DNA from: an archaeon UBA583
Lineage (GTDB): Archaea > Nanobdellota > Nanobdellia > Woesearchaeales > UBA583
Reading direction: 5' to 3'
Assembly: GCA_002506365.1 (NCBI GenBank)
Contig: DAXK01000043.1
Span: forward strand, 1-55,357
Length of the DNA: 55,357 bases
The notes beneath the pieces are model-generated. The model saw only the letters and a program-made list of their open reading frames with translations. It was not told where the DNA came from and ran no database searches. Of this stretch, positions 25,453-35,333 are shown in pieces (position 1 is the stretch's first letter; each line of letters begins with the position of its first letter). Both the position numbers and the translations under genes were made by a program.

Positions 25453-26763
25453 ATGGAAAAAAAAATCGCAATTGTAGGAACAGGATATGTTGGACTAGTA
25501 ACAGGAACTTGTCTAGCGCAAGTAGGACACAATGTAATTTGTTCAGATGTATCTGAAGAAAAAATAAGGATTTTAGAAAATGGAGAATGTCCAATTTACG
25601 AACCTGGACTACTAGAACTAATTAGAGAAAATGTGAGACAAGGAAGACTAAGTTTTACAACAAATGTAGCAAAAGCAATTCAAGATAGTGAAATTATTTT
25701 TTCAGCAGTTGGAACCCCTATGGGTGAAAGTTATGAAGCAGATTTAACTTATGTAAAACAAGTAGCAAAAACATTTGGTGAGAATTTAAATGGATACAAA
25801 GTATTTGTAAACAAATCAACTGTTCCTGTTGGAACTTCAGAAGTTGTAAGGGAAGTCGTAAATTCAGTAACAAATAATGAATTTGATGTTATATCAAACC
25901 CAGAATTTTTAAAAGAAGGATGTGCTGTTGAAGATTTTTTAAAACCAGATAGAGTTGTAATTGGTGTTGACTCTCAAAAAGCAGAAGATTTAATGAGGGA
26001 AGTTTATAACCCCTTTGAAAAACAAGGATATCCAATTGTATTTATGGACATTAAATCAGCAGAACTTACAAAATATGCAGCAAACTCAATGTTAGCCACA
26101 AGAATTTCATTTATGAATGAAATCGCACGATACTGTGATATTGTTGGTGCTGATGTAACACAAATCGCAAAAGGAATTGGTTTAGATACAAGAATTGGAC
26201 CTAAATTTCTAAATGCAGGAGTAGGATATGGTGGAAGTTGTTTCCCTAAAGATGTATCAGCATTAATTGAAAGTGGAAAACATGATAATTACAATTTTGA
26301 CATTTTAAATGCTGTTAAAAAAGTAAATGAAGAACAAAAAGTATTATCAGTTGATAAAATCACAAAAATATTAGGTAACGATTTAACTGGAAAAACAATT
26401 ACATTATTAGGATTAGCATTCAAACCACAAACTGATGATGTAAGAGAAGCGCCAGCCCAATACAAAATTAGAGAATTATTAAATAAAGGTGCAAAAATTC
26501 ACGCATTTGATAATATTGCACAAGAAAATTTTCAAAAAGAAAATCCACATTTTGACATAACATATTTTGACAATCATTACGACGCACTTGAAAACTCAGA
26601 CTGTTTATTACTTGTAACAGAATGGAATGAATTTAAAGAATTAGATTTTGATAAAGTAAAAGAATTAATGAGTGGAAATTTAATTATAGATGGAAGAAAT
26701 ATCTATAATCCATCACATATTAGAAGTAAAGGATTAGAATATGTCGGAATTGGTAGACAATAA
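25453..26763 (+). CDS. ugd: UDP-glucose 6-dehydrogenase family protein
   Basis: It oxidises a UDP-hexose to its uronic acid with two NAD+. The 436-residue protein has the NAD motif GTGYVG (residues 9-14), STVPVGTSE, EFLKEGCAVEDF, and the catalytic cysteine in GYGGSCFPKD (C263). The C-terminal UDP-binding domain has LGLAFKPQTDDVREAPA. UDP-N-acetylmannosamine or GDP-mannose dehydrogenase are relatives, but the neighbouring epimerase favours UDP-glucose. A TATA box (about 25421-25431) is 26 bases before the ATG. It forms an operon with the epimerase, five bases apart. Confidence 0.9.
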   Translation: MEKKIAIVGTGYVGLVTGTCLAQVGHNVICSDVSEEKIRILENGECPIYEPGLLELIRENVRQGRLSFTTNVAKAIQDSEIIFSAVGTPMGESYEADLTYVKQVAKTFGENLNGYKVFVNKSTVPVGTSEVVREVVNSVTNNEFDVISNPEFLKEGCAVEDFLKPDRVVIGVDSQKAEDLMREVYNPFEKQGYPIVFMDIKSAELTKYAANSMLATRISFMNEIARYCDIVGADVTQIAKGIGLDTRIGPKFLNAGVGYGGSCFPKDVSALIESGKHDNYNFDILNAVKKVNEEQKVLSVDKITKILGNDLTGKTITLLGLAFKPQTDDVREAPAQYKIRELLNKGAKIHAFDNIAQENFQKENPHFDITYFDNHYDALENSDCLLLVTEWNEFKELDFDKVKELMSGNLIIDGRNIYNPSHIRSKGLEYVGIGRQ

Positions 26764-26768
26764 ATAAG

Positions 26769-27731
26769 ATGAAAACTATATTAATTACAGGTTGCGCAGG
26801 ATTTATTGGAAGTCATGTAGCAGAAAAATTATTAGAAAGAGGAGATAAAGTTATTGGGATTGATGAAGTTAATGATTATTATGATATCAAACAAAAAACT
26901 GCTAACTTAGAAGTATTAAATAAATTTGAAAATTTTCAATTCCATAAGTTTGATTTAGGAGATTTTAAAAAAGTTAAAGAGATTTTTGAAAAATATGAAA
27001 TCACACACATTGGTCACCTAGCAGCTAGAGCAGGAGTTCGACCTTCAATTGAAAATCCTCATATTTACGAACATTCAAATATTAAAGCTAGTTTAAATAT
27101 TTTAGATATTGCAAAAGACTACAATATTGAAAACACAGTTTTAACATCATCAAGTTCAGTATATGGAAATTGTAAAGATATTCCATTTAAAGAAACACAT
27201 AATGTTGATTTCCCAATTTCTCCATACGCAGCTTCTAAAAAGTCAATGGAACTTTTAGCTTACACATACCACCACCTTCATAAAATGTCTATTAATATTA
27301 TTAGGCCATTCACAATATATGGACCAAGAGGAAGACCAGACATGGCCCCATTTTTATTCCCAATGTGGATTGAAAAAGGTCAACCAATTAAAAAGTTTGG
27401 AGACGGAACGACAATGAGAGACTACACATATATTGATGATTTTGTGAAAGGATTTATTTCAGCAATTGATACTAAATTAGGTTATGAAATTTTTAATTTA
27501 GGAAACTCAACACCAATTAGTTTAAATGAATTTATTGAAACAATTGAAAATATCGTTGGAAAAAAAGCGCAAATTAACCAATTACCAATGCAACCAGGAG
27601 ATGTTGAAGTAACTTATGCTGATACTTCAAAAGCAGAAAAATTATTAGGATATAAACCTGAAACTAAAATTGAGCAGGGTTTAACACAATTTTGGAACTG
27701 GCATAAAGATTTTTATTTAAATAATGAATAG
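26769..27731 (+). CDS. NAD-dependent sugar epimerase, UDP-glucuronate 4-epimerase-like
   Basis: This 320-residue extended short-chain dehydrogenase has GCAGFIGSH at residues 8-16, SSSSVYG and the catalytic YAASK (Y153, K157). The segment YDIKQKTANLEVL with ARAGVRPSIENP is typical of UDP-glucuronate 4-epimerases. Together with the preceding dehydrogenase it would supply UDP-glucuronate and UDP-galacturonate for the glycan. Other UDP-sugar epimerase specificities are possible. Confidence 0.85.
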   Translation: MKTILITGCAGFIGSHVAEKLLERGDKVIGIDEVNDYYDIKQKTANLEVLNKFENFQFHKFDLGDFKKVKEIFEKYEITHIGHLAARAGVRPSIENPHIYEHSNIKASLNILDIAKDYNIENTVLTSSSSVYGNCKDIPFKETHNVDFPISPYAASKKSMELLAYTYHHLHKMSINIIRPFTIYGPRGRPDMAPFLFPMWIEKGQPIKKFGDGTTMRDYTYIDDFVKGFISAIDTKLGYEIFNLGNSTPISLNEFIETIENIVGKKAQINQLPMQPGDVEVTYADTSKAEKLLGYKPETKIEQGLTQFWNWHKDFYLNNE

Positions 27732-27765
27732 ATAAGTTTATATTATTTATTCAACAATTTAAATT

Positions 27766-29019
27766 ATGTTTAATTTTGAAAATCTAATCTCGAAGTACTC
27801 TAAAAAATTAGGATTAGATTTAAATTATTTTTTAAAAGGAGGATTTTGGACTTCTCTATATCTTACAATAGATTTAGTATTGGGATTTCTATTTAGTATT
27901 TTTTTAATTAAATACTTAACATCCGAAGAGTTAGGTCTATGGTACTGGTTATTATCAATATTTTCAATAGGAAGTATATTCACACTAACAGGATTTAATT
28001 TAATTTCCAGAAAATTATTTTTAGAAAAATCGTATGGAGAATATAAAAGATTATTTAAAACTAGATTCATATTTTCTTTAATAGGTAGCTTAATATTATT
28101 TATTAGTAGCATACATTTATACATTATAAATAAACCAAATATAGCGATATTTTTTATAATTATTGGAGTACTAATTCCATTTTCAAATAACCGATTTTAT
28201 GGAGATTATTTACTTTCAAAAAGAAATTTTAAGCAAGTTTCAATCCAAGCCATAATTAAATATTTTTCATACTACATATCATCTATAATTCTTCTTTTAT
28301 TAAAGGTTGATTTCATAATAGTTTTTTGTAACTTTTTTATAGTTCAATTTTTATTTGATTTATATTTCACTATAAAATATTTTTTTAAAATAAATAATCT
28401 TGAAAAACTTAAAAAAGACAAACAAACATTCAATAAAGGATTTCAATTTTCAATTATCCAAATCCTTCCCACAATTAGTTCGCAAATTGACAAATTATTA
28501 ATACCCATATTTTTAACTTTGAAAGATTTAGCAATATATGGTATCGCAATGATTATACCAAATATAATTAATGGGATTAATAGGAAATTAATTTTTAGTA
28601 TTTTATTTGAAAAAATTAATCATTTAAAAATAAAAGATTTAAAATTAGCATTAATTAAAAATTCTAAAAGAATTATTATAATATATTGTATATATTATTT
28701 AGTTTTAACAACAATTTCAATTATTCTATTTAAATTCATATTAAAAATAGAAAATTTTAATTCTGTTTTAATTTATTCAGAATTACTATTAAGCATTACA
28801 TTCATATCTATTTTTGTTGAATTTTTAAAAAAAATACTTGAAAGTCGAACTGAAGTAAAATCGCTTTTTAAATATGAAATCCAGTACAATATAATATTAA
28901 TTATATTACAAATAATTTGTATATATTTTATAGGAATATTAGGAGCAATCTTAAGTAAATTTTTAATAGAATGTTTTAAGTTAATTTTATTATATAAAAA
29001 AGTTCAAAAGATAGAGTAA
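27766..29019 (+). CDS. Polysaccharide flippase-like membrane protein (Wzx/MATE-like)
   Basis: This 417-residue protein has about 12 predicted membrane segments, in the MOP superfamily layout of polysaccharide biosynthesis flippases. It has an early GGFWTSLYLTIDLVLGF segment, paired helices and basic cytoplasmic loops. It would move the lipid-linked glycan outward before AglB or another enzyme uses it. A TTTATATTAT box about 26 bases before the ATG suggests its own promoter. It ends six bases from the convergent minus-strand cluster. Confidence 0.75.
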   Translation: MFNFENLISKYSKKLGLDLNYFLKGGFWTSLYLTIDLVLGFLFSIFLIKYLTSEELGLWYWLLSIFSIGSIFTLTGFNLISRKLFLEKSYGEYKRLFKTRFIFSLIGSLILFISSIHLYIINKPNIAIFFIIIGVLIPFSNNRFYGDYLLSKRNFKQVSIQAIIKYFSYYISSIILLLLKVDFIIVFCNFFIVQFLFDLYFTIKYFFKINNLEKLKKDKQTFNKGFQFSIIQILPTISSQIDKLLIPIFLTLKDLAIYGIAMIIPNIINGINRKLIFSILFEKINHLKIKDLKLALIKNSKRIIIIYCIYYLVLTTISIILFKFILKIENFNSVLIYSELLLSITFISIFVEFLKKILESRTEVKSLFKYEIQYNIILIILQIICIYFIGILGAILSKFLIECFKLILLYKKVQKIE

Positions 29020-29024
29020 TGAGT

Positions 29025-29606
29025 TTATTTATATATAACTTCGAGTTCAAACATTTTTAATTTTTTATTTAAGTCAATAATTTTTTCACAAATTTCTATT
29101 TGTCTAGTTATTAAAAGATTAAAATAGTTATTCCCTAAATTTTTTCTCGGCCATCTCCCACGAATATCCATATTTTTAAAAACTAAATATTTATTATTAG
29201 GCAATAAAATAATAAATTTATCTGGTTTATATGTCACATATTTTAAATAATTAGTAAAGTCTTTTTCAAAATTTGATAAATCTTCCATAAGATTTACAAA
29301 ATAACCAAATATACCCTCATCAATAAAAGTCTGTTCTGAGTCAGTATAAGTTTTAAATTTAGCATTATTATTAAAAAAAATAAAATATTTTAGTTTTTTG
29401 TAAAATAAATGTAATCTCTGTGAAAAAGAAATTGATGAAGCATAAAAAAATGTTTGAATAAAATTCAACTTCAAAACAAAGAAAAAAAAATTAATAAATT
29501 TAAAAGAAAAAAAATATTTAATTGAAACCGATTTTTGTGAAAAAAGTTTATTTTTTAAAAAGTAACTTTTTCCAATTCCTGAAGGTCCCAAAATTTCAAT
29601 TAGCAT
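29025..29606 (-). CDS. P-loop kinase-like protein of the glycan locus
   Basis: The 193-residue protein begins MLIEILGPSGIGKSYFLK, with a Walker A motif at residues 7-14. No clear Walker B or lid is identified. A basic C-terminal part with PRKNLGNNYFNLLITRQIEI follows. Such small P-loop proteins often sit at the ends of glycan gene clusters, and the substrate is unknown. Its start overlaps the preceding methyltransferase by 11 bases. Confidence 0.6.
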   Translation of the reverse strand: MLIEILGPSGIGKSYFLKNKLFSQKSVSIKYFFSFKFINFFFFVLKLNFIQTFFYASSISFSQRLHLFYKKLKYFIFFNNNAKFKTYTDSEQTFIDEGIFGYFVNLMEDLSNFEKDFTNYLKYVTYKPDKFIILLPNNKYLVFKNMDIRGRWPRKNLGNNYFNLLITRQIEICEKIIDLNKKLKMFELEVIYK

Positions 29607-30348
29607 TTTTTTTAAATAAAACTAAATAAGTTTCTAAAAATAAATAATTAAACCAAGTAATTTTATCTTTAAATATTAACTTTAAACTAAAATTAGTAAA
29701 TCTAGTTAAAAATGTTAAATTTCTTAAATAAGGAACTGGAAATTGATAAGAAACTGGTCTAATTTTTTCAATTTCCATACCGTTATCAGAAATTGATTTT
29801 TTCAAATTAACCATTCCATTATTAGTTGTGTGAATTTTAGTTTTCCTCAACAATGGTGCTTTTTTAGTAATAATTAAACCTCTTCCCGAATCTTTTAATG
29901 CGAAATTAATATTTTCAAATAATTTATTAAAATTTTCTATATATTCAATACACCTAATTGAATAGAATAAATCAATTTTTTTTTCAAACTTATTTAAATC
30001 TAATAGAGTAAAATCTTCATTAATATATTCAACTGAATTAGACCTTGGAAAATATTTTTTATGTAAATTTATCATCTCTTTTGAAATATCTACATCGTAT
30101 AATTGTAAGTCAGAGGAATTTAAAAATAAAAACTTACTCCAAATTCCTGATCCCGCACCAACTTCTATAACTGATGAATATTTTAAGTTAGTTAGTTCTC
30201 TATTAATTGCTTTATAAGTATCATTAAATAATAAATAATTATTTATAGATGAAAACCACCTGTGATATTCATAATCTTTAATTTTTAAATTAATACTAGT
30301 ATCATAATGATTTTTTATTAGCTGATTCTTCTTATAAATTTTTTCCAT
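29596..30348 (-). CDS. Class I SAM-dependent methyltransferase
   Basis: This 250-residue Rossmann methyltransferase has motif I VIEVGAGSGIWS near residue 57 and an acidic strand end LYDVDISKEMI. A motif post-I/IV region EKKIDLFYSIRCIEYIEN follows. The context predicts O-methylation of a sugar or lipid carrier. A TTTTTTATAAA box lies about 26 bases before its ATG, so a promoter may separate it from the gene upstream. Confidence 0.8.
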   Translation of the reverse strand: MEKIYKKNQLIKNHYDTSINLKIKDYEYHRWFSSINNYLLFNDTYKAINRELTNLKYSSVIEVGAGSGIWSKFLFLNSSDLQLYDVDISKEMINLHKKYFPRSNSVEYINEDFTLLDLNKFEKKIDLFYSIRCIEYIENFNKLFENINFALKDSGRGLIITKKAPLLRKTKIHTTNNGMVNLKKSISDNGMEIEKIRPVSYQFPVPYLRNLTFLTRFTNFSLKLIFKDKITWFNYLFLETYLVLFKKNAN

Positions 30349-30401
30349 AAAAATTAAACTATCTATTTTTTTATAAAGTTAAACATTTACTTTTAGTAAA
30401 T

Positions 30402-31637
30402 TCATTTGAGTTTAATCTTCAATTTTATATTTTCAGGAAAAATAATATTAGTCATGCTTATCAAATATCGAATAATTTTATTATTAAATTTATCACCTAA
30501 ACAGTTGGTCCTAATAAATTTTTTTTCTACAATTTCAAGATTATTTTCTTTCAAATAAGTTTTAACTTCAGAATACTTAATAAAACCGTAAGGACCAATT
30601 TTATAGAATGGTGATTTTTCATATACGCTATTCGTCAAACCAATTAAATTCAATGTTCTGAAAAAAATTGCAAAAATTCCCCAATAATTAAAAAATAATA
30701 ACTTGGCTGAACCACTAGTTGATAATTTTAAACTAATGTCTTTAAATACATCTTCTCTATTCTTACAAAACTCTAACGTATTAGCTAGAAATATATTATC
30801 AAACTTTTTTGACTTATCAAACTTTTTTGAAATATTAATATCATACTTGGATTTTAAAAAATTAGTGTATTCATCAAAATCATCATATACATATAAATCA
30901 ATATTATCATTTAATTGATTTAAAAAACCACTCTCCCAAAAATAATAGCATAAACAATCACCATTTATAGAATTGATTAAAAAGGTCTTAAACTCATCAT
31001 TTAAAGAATTTCTCCACAGACCGTGCCTAAATCTTGGATAATATACTGAAAAAATTCTTTTTCTATACTCTAAAATCTCATCTAATGTCCATTTATTTAA
31101 ATTATTTGTGGATTTAAAATAAAAATTGTTAAATTTATTTTTAGATAAAATAATTTGCTTATCAGCCCTATAAGGTACAATTAAATGATTTTTTGGGAGT
31201 TCTTTTTTATACCCAAAAAAAATTAAAAGAGGGATATCAAATTCTACTGGAACATTAAGTAACTTTTTTAAGTAAGATTTACCTGAAAATCCAGCAATAG
31301 GACAAGTCCCAATCCCCAACTCCTCTGCTTTCAACATTAAATTTTGTACAGCCATACCAGCACTTATTTCCTGAGCCGAATTCCCATAATTAATAGTATT
31401 ATTAACAACTAAAACAAATAATTGATTAGTCCAATCAACCTTACCAGTAACATGTTTTTTCATCAAGACTAAAGTCTCCTTATCATTAACTAATACTAAA
31501 GATGCTAATTGTAAATTGCAAGAGGTAGGGGCCAATGAAAAAGAATCAACTAATTCATCAATACTCTCATCTGTAACTAGTTTTGTTTTATACTCTCTAA
31601 TACTTCTTCGATTTTTAATAGCTTTATTTAATTCCAT
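30402..31637 (-). CDS. Nitroreductase-family protein fused to a methyltransferase-like domain
   Basis: Residues about 1-165 are a nitroreductase/FMN domain: ELNKAIKNRRSIREY, LAPTSCNLQ and GMAVQNLMLKAEELGIGTCPIAGF. After a linker, the C-terminal part (about 200-410) has a segment FDNIFLANTLEFCKNREDVFKDIS and later strands like the end of a class I methyltransferase. The glycine-rich SAM motif is not obvious. The ATG at 31637 gives a normal nitroreductase start; a GTG at 31652 overlaps the upstream stop and would add five residues. The role in the glycan locus is unknown. Confidence 0.7.
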   Translation of the reverse strand: MELNKAIKNRRSIREYKTKLVTDESIDELVDSFSLAPTSCNLQLASLVLVNDKETLVLMKKHVTGKVDWTNQLFVLVVNNTINYGNSAQEISAGMAVQNLMLKAEELGIGTCPIAGFSGKSYLKKLLNVPVEFDIPLLIFFGYKKELPKNHLIVPYRADKQIILSKNKFNNFYFKSTNNLNKWTLDEILEYRKRIFSVYYPRFRHGLWRNSLNDEFKTFLINSINGDCLCYYFWESGFLNQLNDNIDLYVYDDFDEYTNFLKSKYDINISKKFDKSKKFDNIFLANTLEFCKNREDVFKDISLKLSTSGSAKLLFFNYWGIFAIFFRTLNLIGLTNSVYEKSPFYKIGPYGFIKYSEVKTYLKENNLEIVEKKFIRTNCLGDKFNNKIIRYLISMTNIIFPENIKLKIKLK

Positions 31638-31648
31638 TTTATCTAAAA

Positions 31649-33040
31649 TCACCTATCTTGTAAAACATAATAAATTTTATCATTTTTATTATTTAATTTA
31701 CCAATATTTTCAAAAGCTATAAAAGCCTTTAAAACCAAAGCTAACATTTTAGTTGAATATTGAAAACAAGTTACTTTTCCTGATGATATATCTACAATTG
31801 AAGAATATCCAAAATTACTTTTATGATATTTTACAATCCCTACTAATAATTTTTCCATTGCAATCAGATACTCATTATTTTTTGTCAATTCGTATAACCT
31901 CAAAGTTGCAACTAAAAAATCAATTTCCGCATCTAACCAAGAAACATTTTTTGTAACATTAAATCTCTTTAAATCTTGAGAAGAATTAGGATGTAAAAAA
32001 GATAATAAGCCAGTTTTTTTATCTTGAAATTCCACTATATTACTCACAATATTATTTGCAACATCCAAATATTTTTTGTCATCATAAATTAAAAATCCTT
32101 CAATAAATAACTCAATCATATGAAATACAGTTAAATCACTTCCCTTTTGTTTAGTTTTTATATTAAAATTCGTATAAAATATACTCGAATTTTCATCATA
32201 AAAAGTTTTAATAAAATAATCTAAAAATAATTTAAATTCAGACCTATAAAAATTTAAAGTTTCACCTTTAGAATTTTTAATTAATCTTATTAATCCAAAT
32301 AAAGTGTTAGAATTTTGTTTAATCAATTCAAATTCCCCATCTCGTTTCTTAAAAACATTTAGCGAGTTTAAAATAAATTTACCTGATAAGTTCTCTGAAA
32401 AATAAAATGGAAAAAAATAATTTAAATTTTTAAAATTTTCACAATTTTTCATTTTTAAATAAATAAGTTTTGCTTTTTCTAGATAATCTTCTTTATTAGT
32501 TAATTCATACATTAGACAAAACATTTCAATAAACATTCCAGTATCATCAGAAGAAATTATTTTTAATTTAAAATTTAAAAAATCATATAAATTATAATCG
32601 GAATATAAAGGATTTTTTCTTAATATAAACATCGCATTATTTTTAAAAAATTTATTATACCATTGTGAAATAGTTTTTTCTGCCAAAGGAATATATTTCT
32701 TATTTTCAAAACTAGCTAAGATTAAACCAAAAACTAAATCCGATTGAGCATATGACCTTGCAAAAAATCCCAAAGGAAACCTATCTGGTTTCACATAAAT
32801 ATAGCTATTATTTTGAAGATAATCAATAGTATCAGCCAACTCCTTATTAAACAAATCATCATAATTATAATAATTAATAAAAGGTAAATAGTCTGCTAAA
32901 TCCTCATAAGAATCTCCAGACTCTAAAACTTCACCAGTTTTTGCATCAAATCTTTTTATAGAAGGCATAGATAATAAATTTTTTTTTAAAATATCTAATA
33001 TAAATTTAACTTCAAGATTAAAATCTAAGTTTTTTATCAT
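31649..33040 (-). CDS. Probable alpha/alpha-toroid (six-hairpin) sugar enzyme or unknown
   Basis: The 463-residue protein has repeated helix pairs (for example TGMFIEMFCLMYELTNKEDYLEKAKLI, and later FHMIELFIEGFLIYDDKKYLDVANNI). This recalls six-hairpin glycosidase-like or epimerase-like proteins. No catalytic residues can be named. It has no signal peptide and lies among sugar genes, so action on a nucleotide- or lipid-linked sugar is possible. A TATA box about 25 bases before the ATG suggests a promoter here. Confidence 0.55.
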   Translation of the reverse strand: MIKNLDFNLEVKFILDILKKNLLSMPSIKRFDAKTGEVLESGDSYEDLADYLPFINYYNYDDLFNKELADTIDYLQNNSYIYVKPDRFPLGFFARSYAQSDLVFGLILASFENKKYIPLAEKTISQWYNKFFKNNAMFILRKNPLYSDYNLYDFLNFKLKIISSDDTGMFIEMFCLMYELTNKEDYLEKAKLIYLKMKNCENFKNLNYFFPFYFSENLSGKFILNSLNVFKKRDGEFELIKQNSNTLFGLIRLIKNSKGETLNFYRSEFKLFLDYFIKTFYDENSSIFYTNFNIKTKQKGSDLTVFHMIELFIEGFLIYDDKKYLDVANNIVSNIVEFQDKKTGLLSFLHPNSSQDLKRFNVTKNVSWLDAEIDFLVATLRLYELTKNNEYLIAMEKLLVGIVKYHKSNFGYSSIVDISSGKVTCFQYSTKMLALVLKAFIAFENIGKLNNKNDKIYYVLQDR

Positions 33041-33109
33041 AATAAAAAACTAAGAGATGAATATAAAAAGATTTGTTACTCCAGCAAATACACAAATAAC
33101 AAATAAAAA

Positions 33110-34189
33110 TTAAATTAAATTCAAAATCTCCTTAGCCCTATTTTCCCAAGTGTATTTTTTTACTTTTTTAAAAGAATTCGGAACCTCAATTTTTTCAAAT
33201 TCATCAACTTTTAAAATGCTTTGTATTTTTTTAAACAAATCATTTGGATTATCAGCTTCAAAAAATAAAACATCATCCTCAGACACAACATCTCGAATAC
33301 TAGGCAAATCACTAGCAACAATAGGGGTTTTTGACGCCATATATTCAAACAATTTTAAAGGAGAAGTATAATATCTAGATATTTCAAATTTTCCTGAATT
33401 AGGAATAACTAATACATTAGCAGCTTTCAACCAAACTGGAACTAAATTTGTATTCACAAATTCTCGGAAAATAACTTCCGGATATTTATTTTCTAAATAA
33501 GTTATTTGATTTTCTCCTCCCCCAATACAATAAAATTTAACTTTAGGATTTAAATTATTTTCAGAAGAATCAAGAAAAGTTTTGTACCCCTTCCAATTCT
33601 GAAAAGAACCAATATATAAAACAATTTTTTCATCAACATTAAGATTCAAAACTTTTCTAGCCTCAGACCTAGATAAATCTACATCAAATTTTTTAAAATC
33701 AACACCATCATGTAAAACAGTAATTTTTTTAGAATTAAACCCTAAACTCACAAGTTCATTTTTTAAACCATTAGAAATAACTACCAAGTTATTTATCTTC
33801 CTAAAAACTAAATCAAAAATAAACTTCCACAAGATATTTTTTTTAATTTCATGTAACTCATAAATAATGTTGACATTTGGTTTTAGTAATTTAATTAAAA
33901 AAGTATAAACTAAATCTCTAGTAAATATTAAATCATACTTTTTATTACTTAAAGTATTAAAAACTAATTTTATAGTTCTAAAATAATAATTTGATTTCGA
34001 GTTTAATAGTTTCAATTTAATATTATAATTAAATAGATAATTATCTTTTACAAAATCCAAATCTCCAAAACTAACCAAAGATATTTCACATGAATTTTCA
34101 ACAAAAGCATTACACATATTCATAACTTGTAATTTATTCGCATTAATTGAATTAAAATTTGCATTATGTATATATAATATTTTATTCAT
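33110..34189 (-). CDS. Family 4 glycosyltransferase
   Basis: The real start is the ATG at 34189 (MNKILYIHNAN), one base after the upstream gene's stop; a longer frame overlaps that gene and is not coding. The resulting 359-residue GT-B enzyme has VISNGLKNELVSLGF, VLHDGVDFKKF, VLYIGSFQNWKGYKTFLDS, and a C-terminal PLKLFEYMASKTPIVASDLPSI. The EYMASKTP segment includes the family's E-x7-E-type donor-binding region. Donor and acceptor are unknown. Confidence 0.85.
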   Translation of the reverse strand: MNKILYIHNANFNSINANKLQVMNMCNAFVENSCEISLVSFGDLDFVKDNYLFNYNIKLKLLNSKSNYYFRTIKLVFNTLSNKKYDLIFTRDLVYTFLIKLLKPNVNIIYELHEIKKNILWKFIFDLVFRKINNLVVISNGLKNELVSLGFNSKKITVLHDGVDFKKFDVDLSRSEARKVLNLNVDEKIVLYIGSFQNWKGYKTFLDSSENNLNPKVKFYCIGGGENQITYLENKYPEVIFREFVNTNLVPVWLKAANVLVIPNSGKFEISRYYTSPLKLFEYMASKTPIVASDLPSIRDVVSEDDVLFFEADNPNDLFKKIQSILKVDEFEKIEVPNSFKKVKKYTWENRAKEILNLI

Positions 34190-34190
34190 T

Positions 34191-35333
34191 TTATTTTTTA
34201 TATTCCTCAATAATACCCTTCCCATAAACATTCCAAGTAAACTTCTCAACGTTATTTTTAGCTCTAGTACCAAATTTTTCAATTTCAATCCGATTATCAT
34301 AAAAAAATAAAATTTTCTCCTTAAGTAAATCAATATTTTGAACTGGAACAATAAAACCATCTTTTCCATCATCAATGATAGATCCTGCATTATAAGTAGT
34401 AATAACTGGCATTGAACAAGCCATAGCCTCATAAACAGACTTTGAAGAACCTTCCATCAATGAAGGAAAAACATATAACTCATTTTTCGGTAATTCTCGT
34501 TGAATATCTACAAATCCACACAAATTAATATTAAATTTTTTATTTTCTTTAAAATATTTTAAAACTTCAGGATAAACTCTACCATAAATATTTAAATTAG
34601 CATTTTTTAAATTTAATTCTTTCCAAGCTTGAACTAAATACTTTACTCCTTTTCTATTATTCACATTTCCTGAAAAAGCAACATTAAAAGAGTTTAAATT
34701 TTTATTTAAAATTGGTTTAAATTTTTCAATATTAACTCCAAAAGGAATTATATTTATTTTTTGTTTTGAAATCCCTAATTCAACTAAAGAATCAAAAACA
34801 AAATTTGATGGGACAATAAAATTATCAATAAACTTTAATGAATTCACCAATTCAGTTTGAGGTTTAAAATTTTCCCCAATAAATTCTAATTCAGGGTTTT
34901 TTAATTTTTTTAAAATATTAGGACTAGCAATAGGCACATCTTGATAAATTTTAATATTTGGATAATTTTTTTTAATAAAATTATAAATATTTGGTAAAAA
35001 ATCCCAAGAATGAATTAAATTAACTTCATCTAAGTTTAATTTTTTTAATTTATTTAATAAAAAATACTCAAATATTTTAATTTTAATTTTATTAGACGGA
35101 ATTTTATTAGTAATATAAATTGGAATCGCAGTTAAAACTTGCATTATAAATTTTCCAACTGGAACAACTCTAATCAAATTAAAATCGCCAGCTAAAGGTT
35201 TATTATAATCTCTACAAAAAACAACCAAATCAGATTTGTCTTTTAACTCATTAGCAATATGTTCTGCCCTAGCACCAATAGTATTTAAAACACCAAAATC
35301 CGAGTTTAAAATAAACAAAATTTTAGAATTCAT
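34191..35333 (-). CDS. Family 4 glycosyltransferase
   Basis: This 380-residue GT-B glycosyltransferase has INIIPFGVNIEKFKP, FSGNVNNRKGVKYLVQAW and a C-terminal PSLMEGSSKSVYEAMACSMP with the E-x7-E donor-site pair. The N-terminal domain has a typical GARAEHIANEL segment. It overlaps the upstream methyltransferase by four bases and so is translationally coupled. Confidence 0.88.
   Translation of the reverse strand: MNSKILFILNSDFGVLNTIGARAEHIANELKDKSDLVVFCRDYNKPLAGDFNLIRVVPVGKFIMQVLTAIPIYITNKIPSNKIKIKIFEYFLLNKLKKLNLDEVNLIHSWDFLPNIYNFIKKNYPNIKIYQDVPIASPNILKKLKNPELEFIGENFKPQTELVNSLKFIDNFIVPSNFVFDSLVELGISKQKINIIPFGVNIEKFKPILNKNLNSFNVAFSGNVNNRKGVKYLVQAWKELNLKNANLNIYGRVYPEVLKYFKENKKFNINLCGFVDIQRELPKNELYVFPSLMEGSSKSVYEAMACSMPVITTYNAGSIIDDGKDGFIVPVQNIDLLKEKILFFYDNRIEIEKFGTRAKNNVEKFTWNVYGKGIIEEYKK

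Noticed and set aside
34190..34432. N-terminal extension of the glycosyltransferase at 33110
   Set aside because: It lies wholly within the neighbouring glycosyltransferase gene in another frame and adds a hydrophobic, family-unlike stretch; MNKILYIHNAN is a normal GT4 start.
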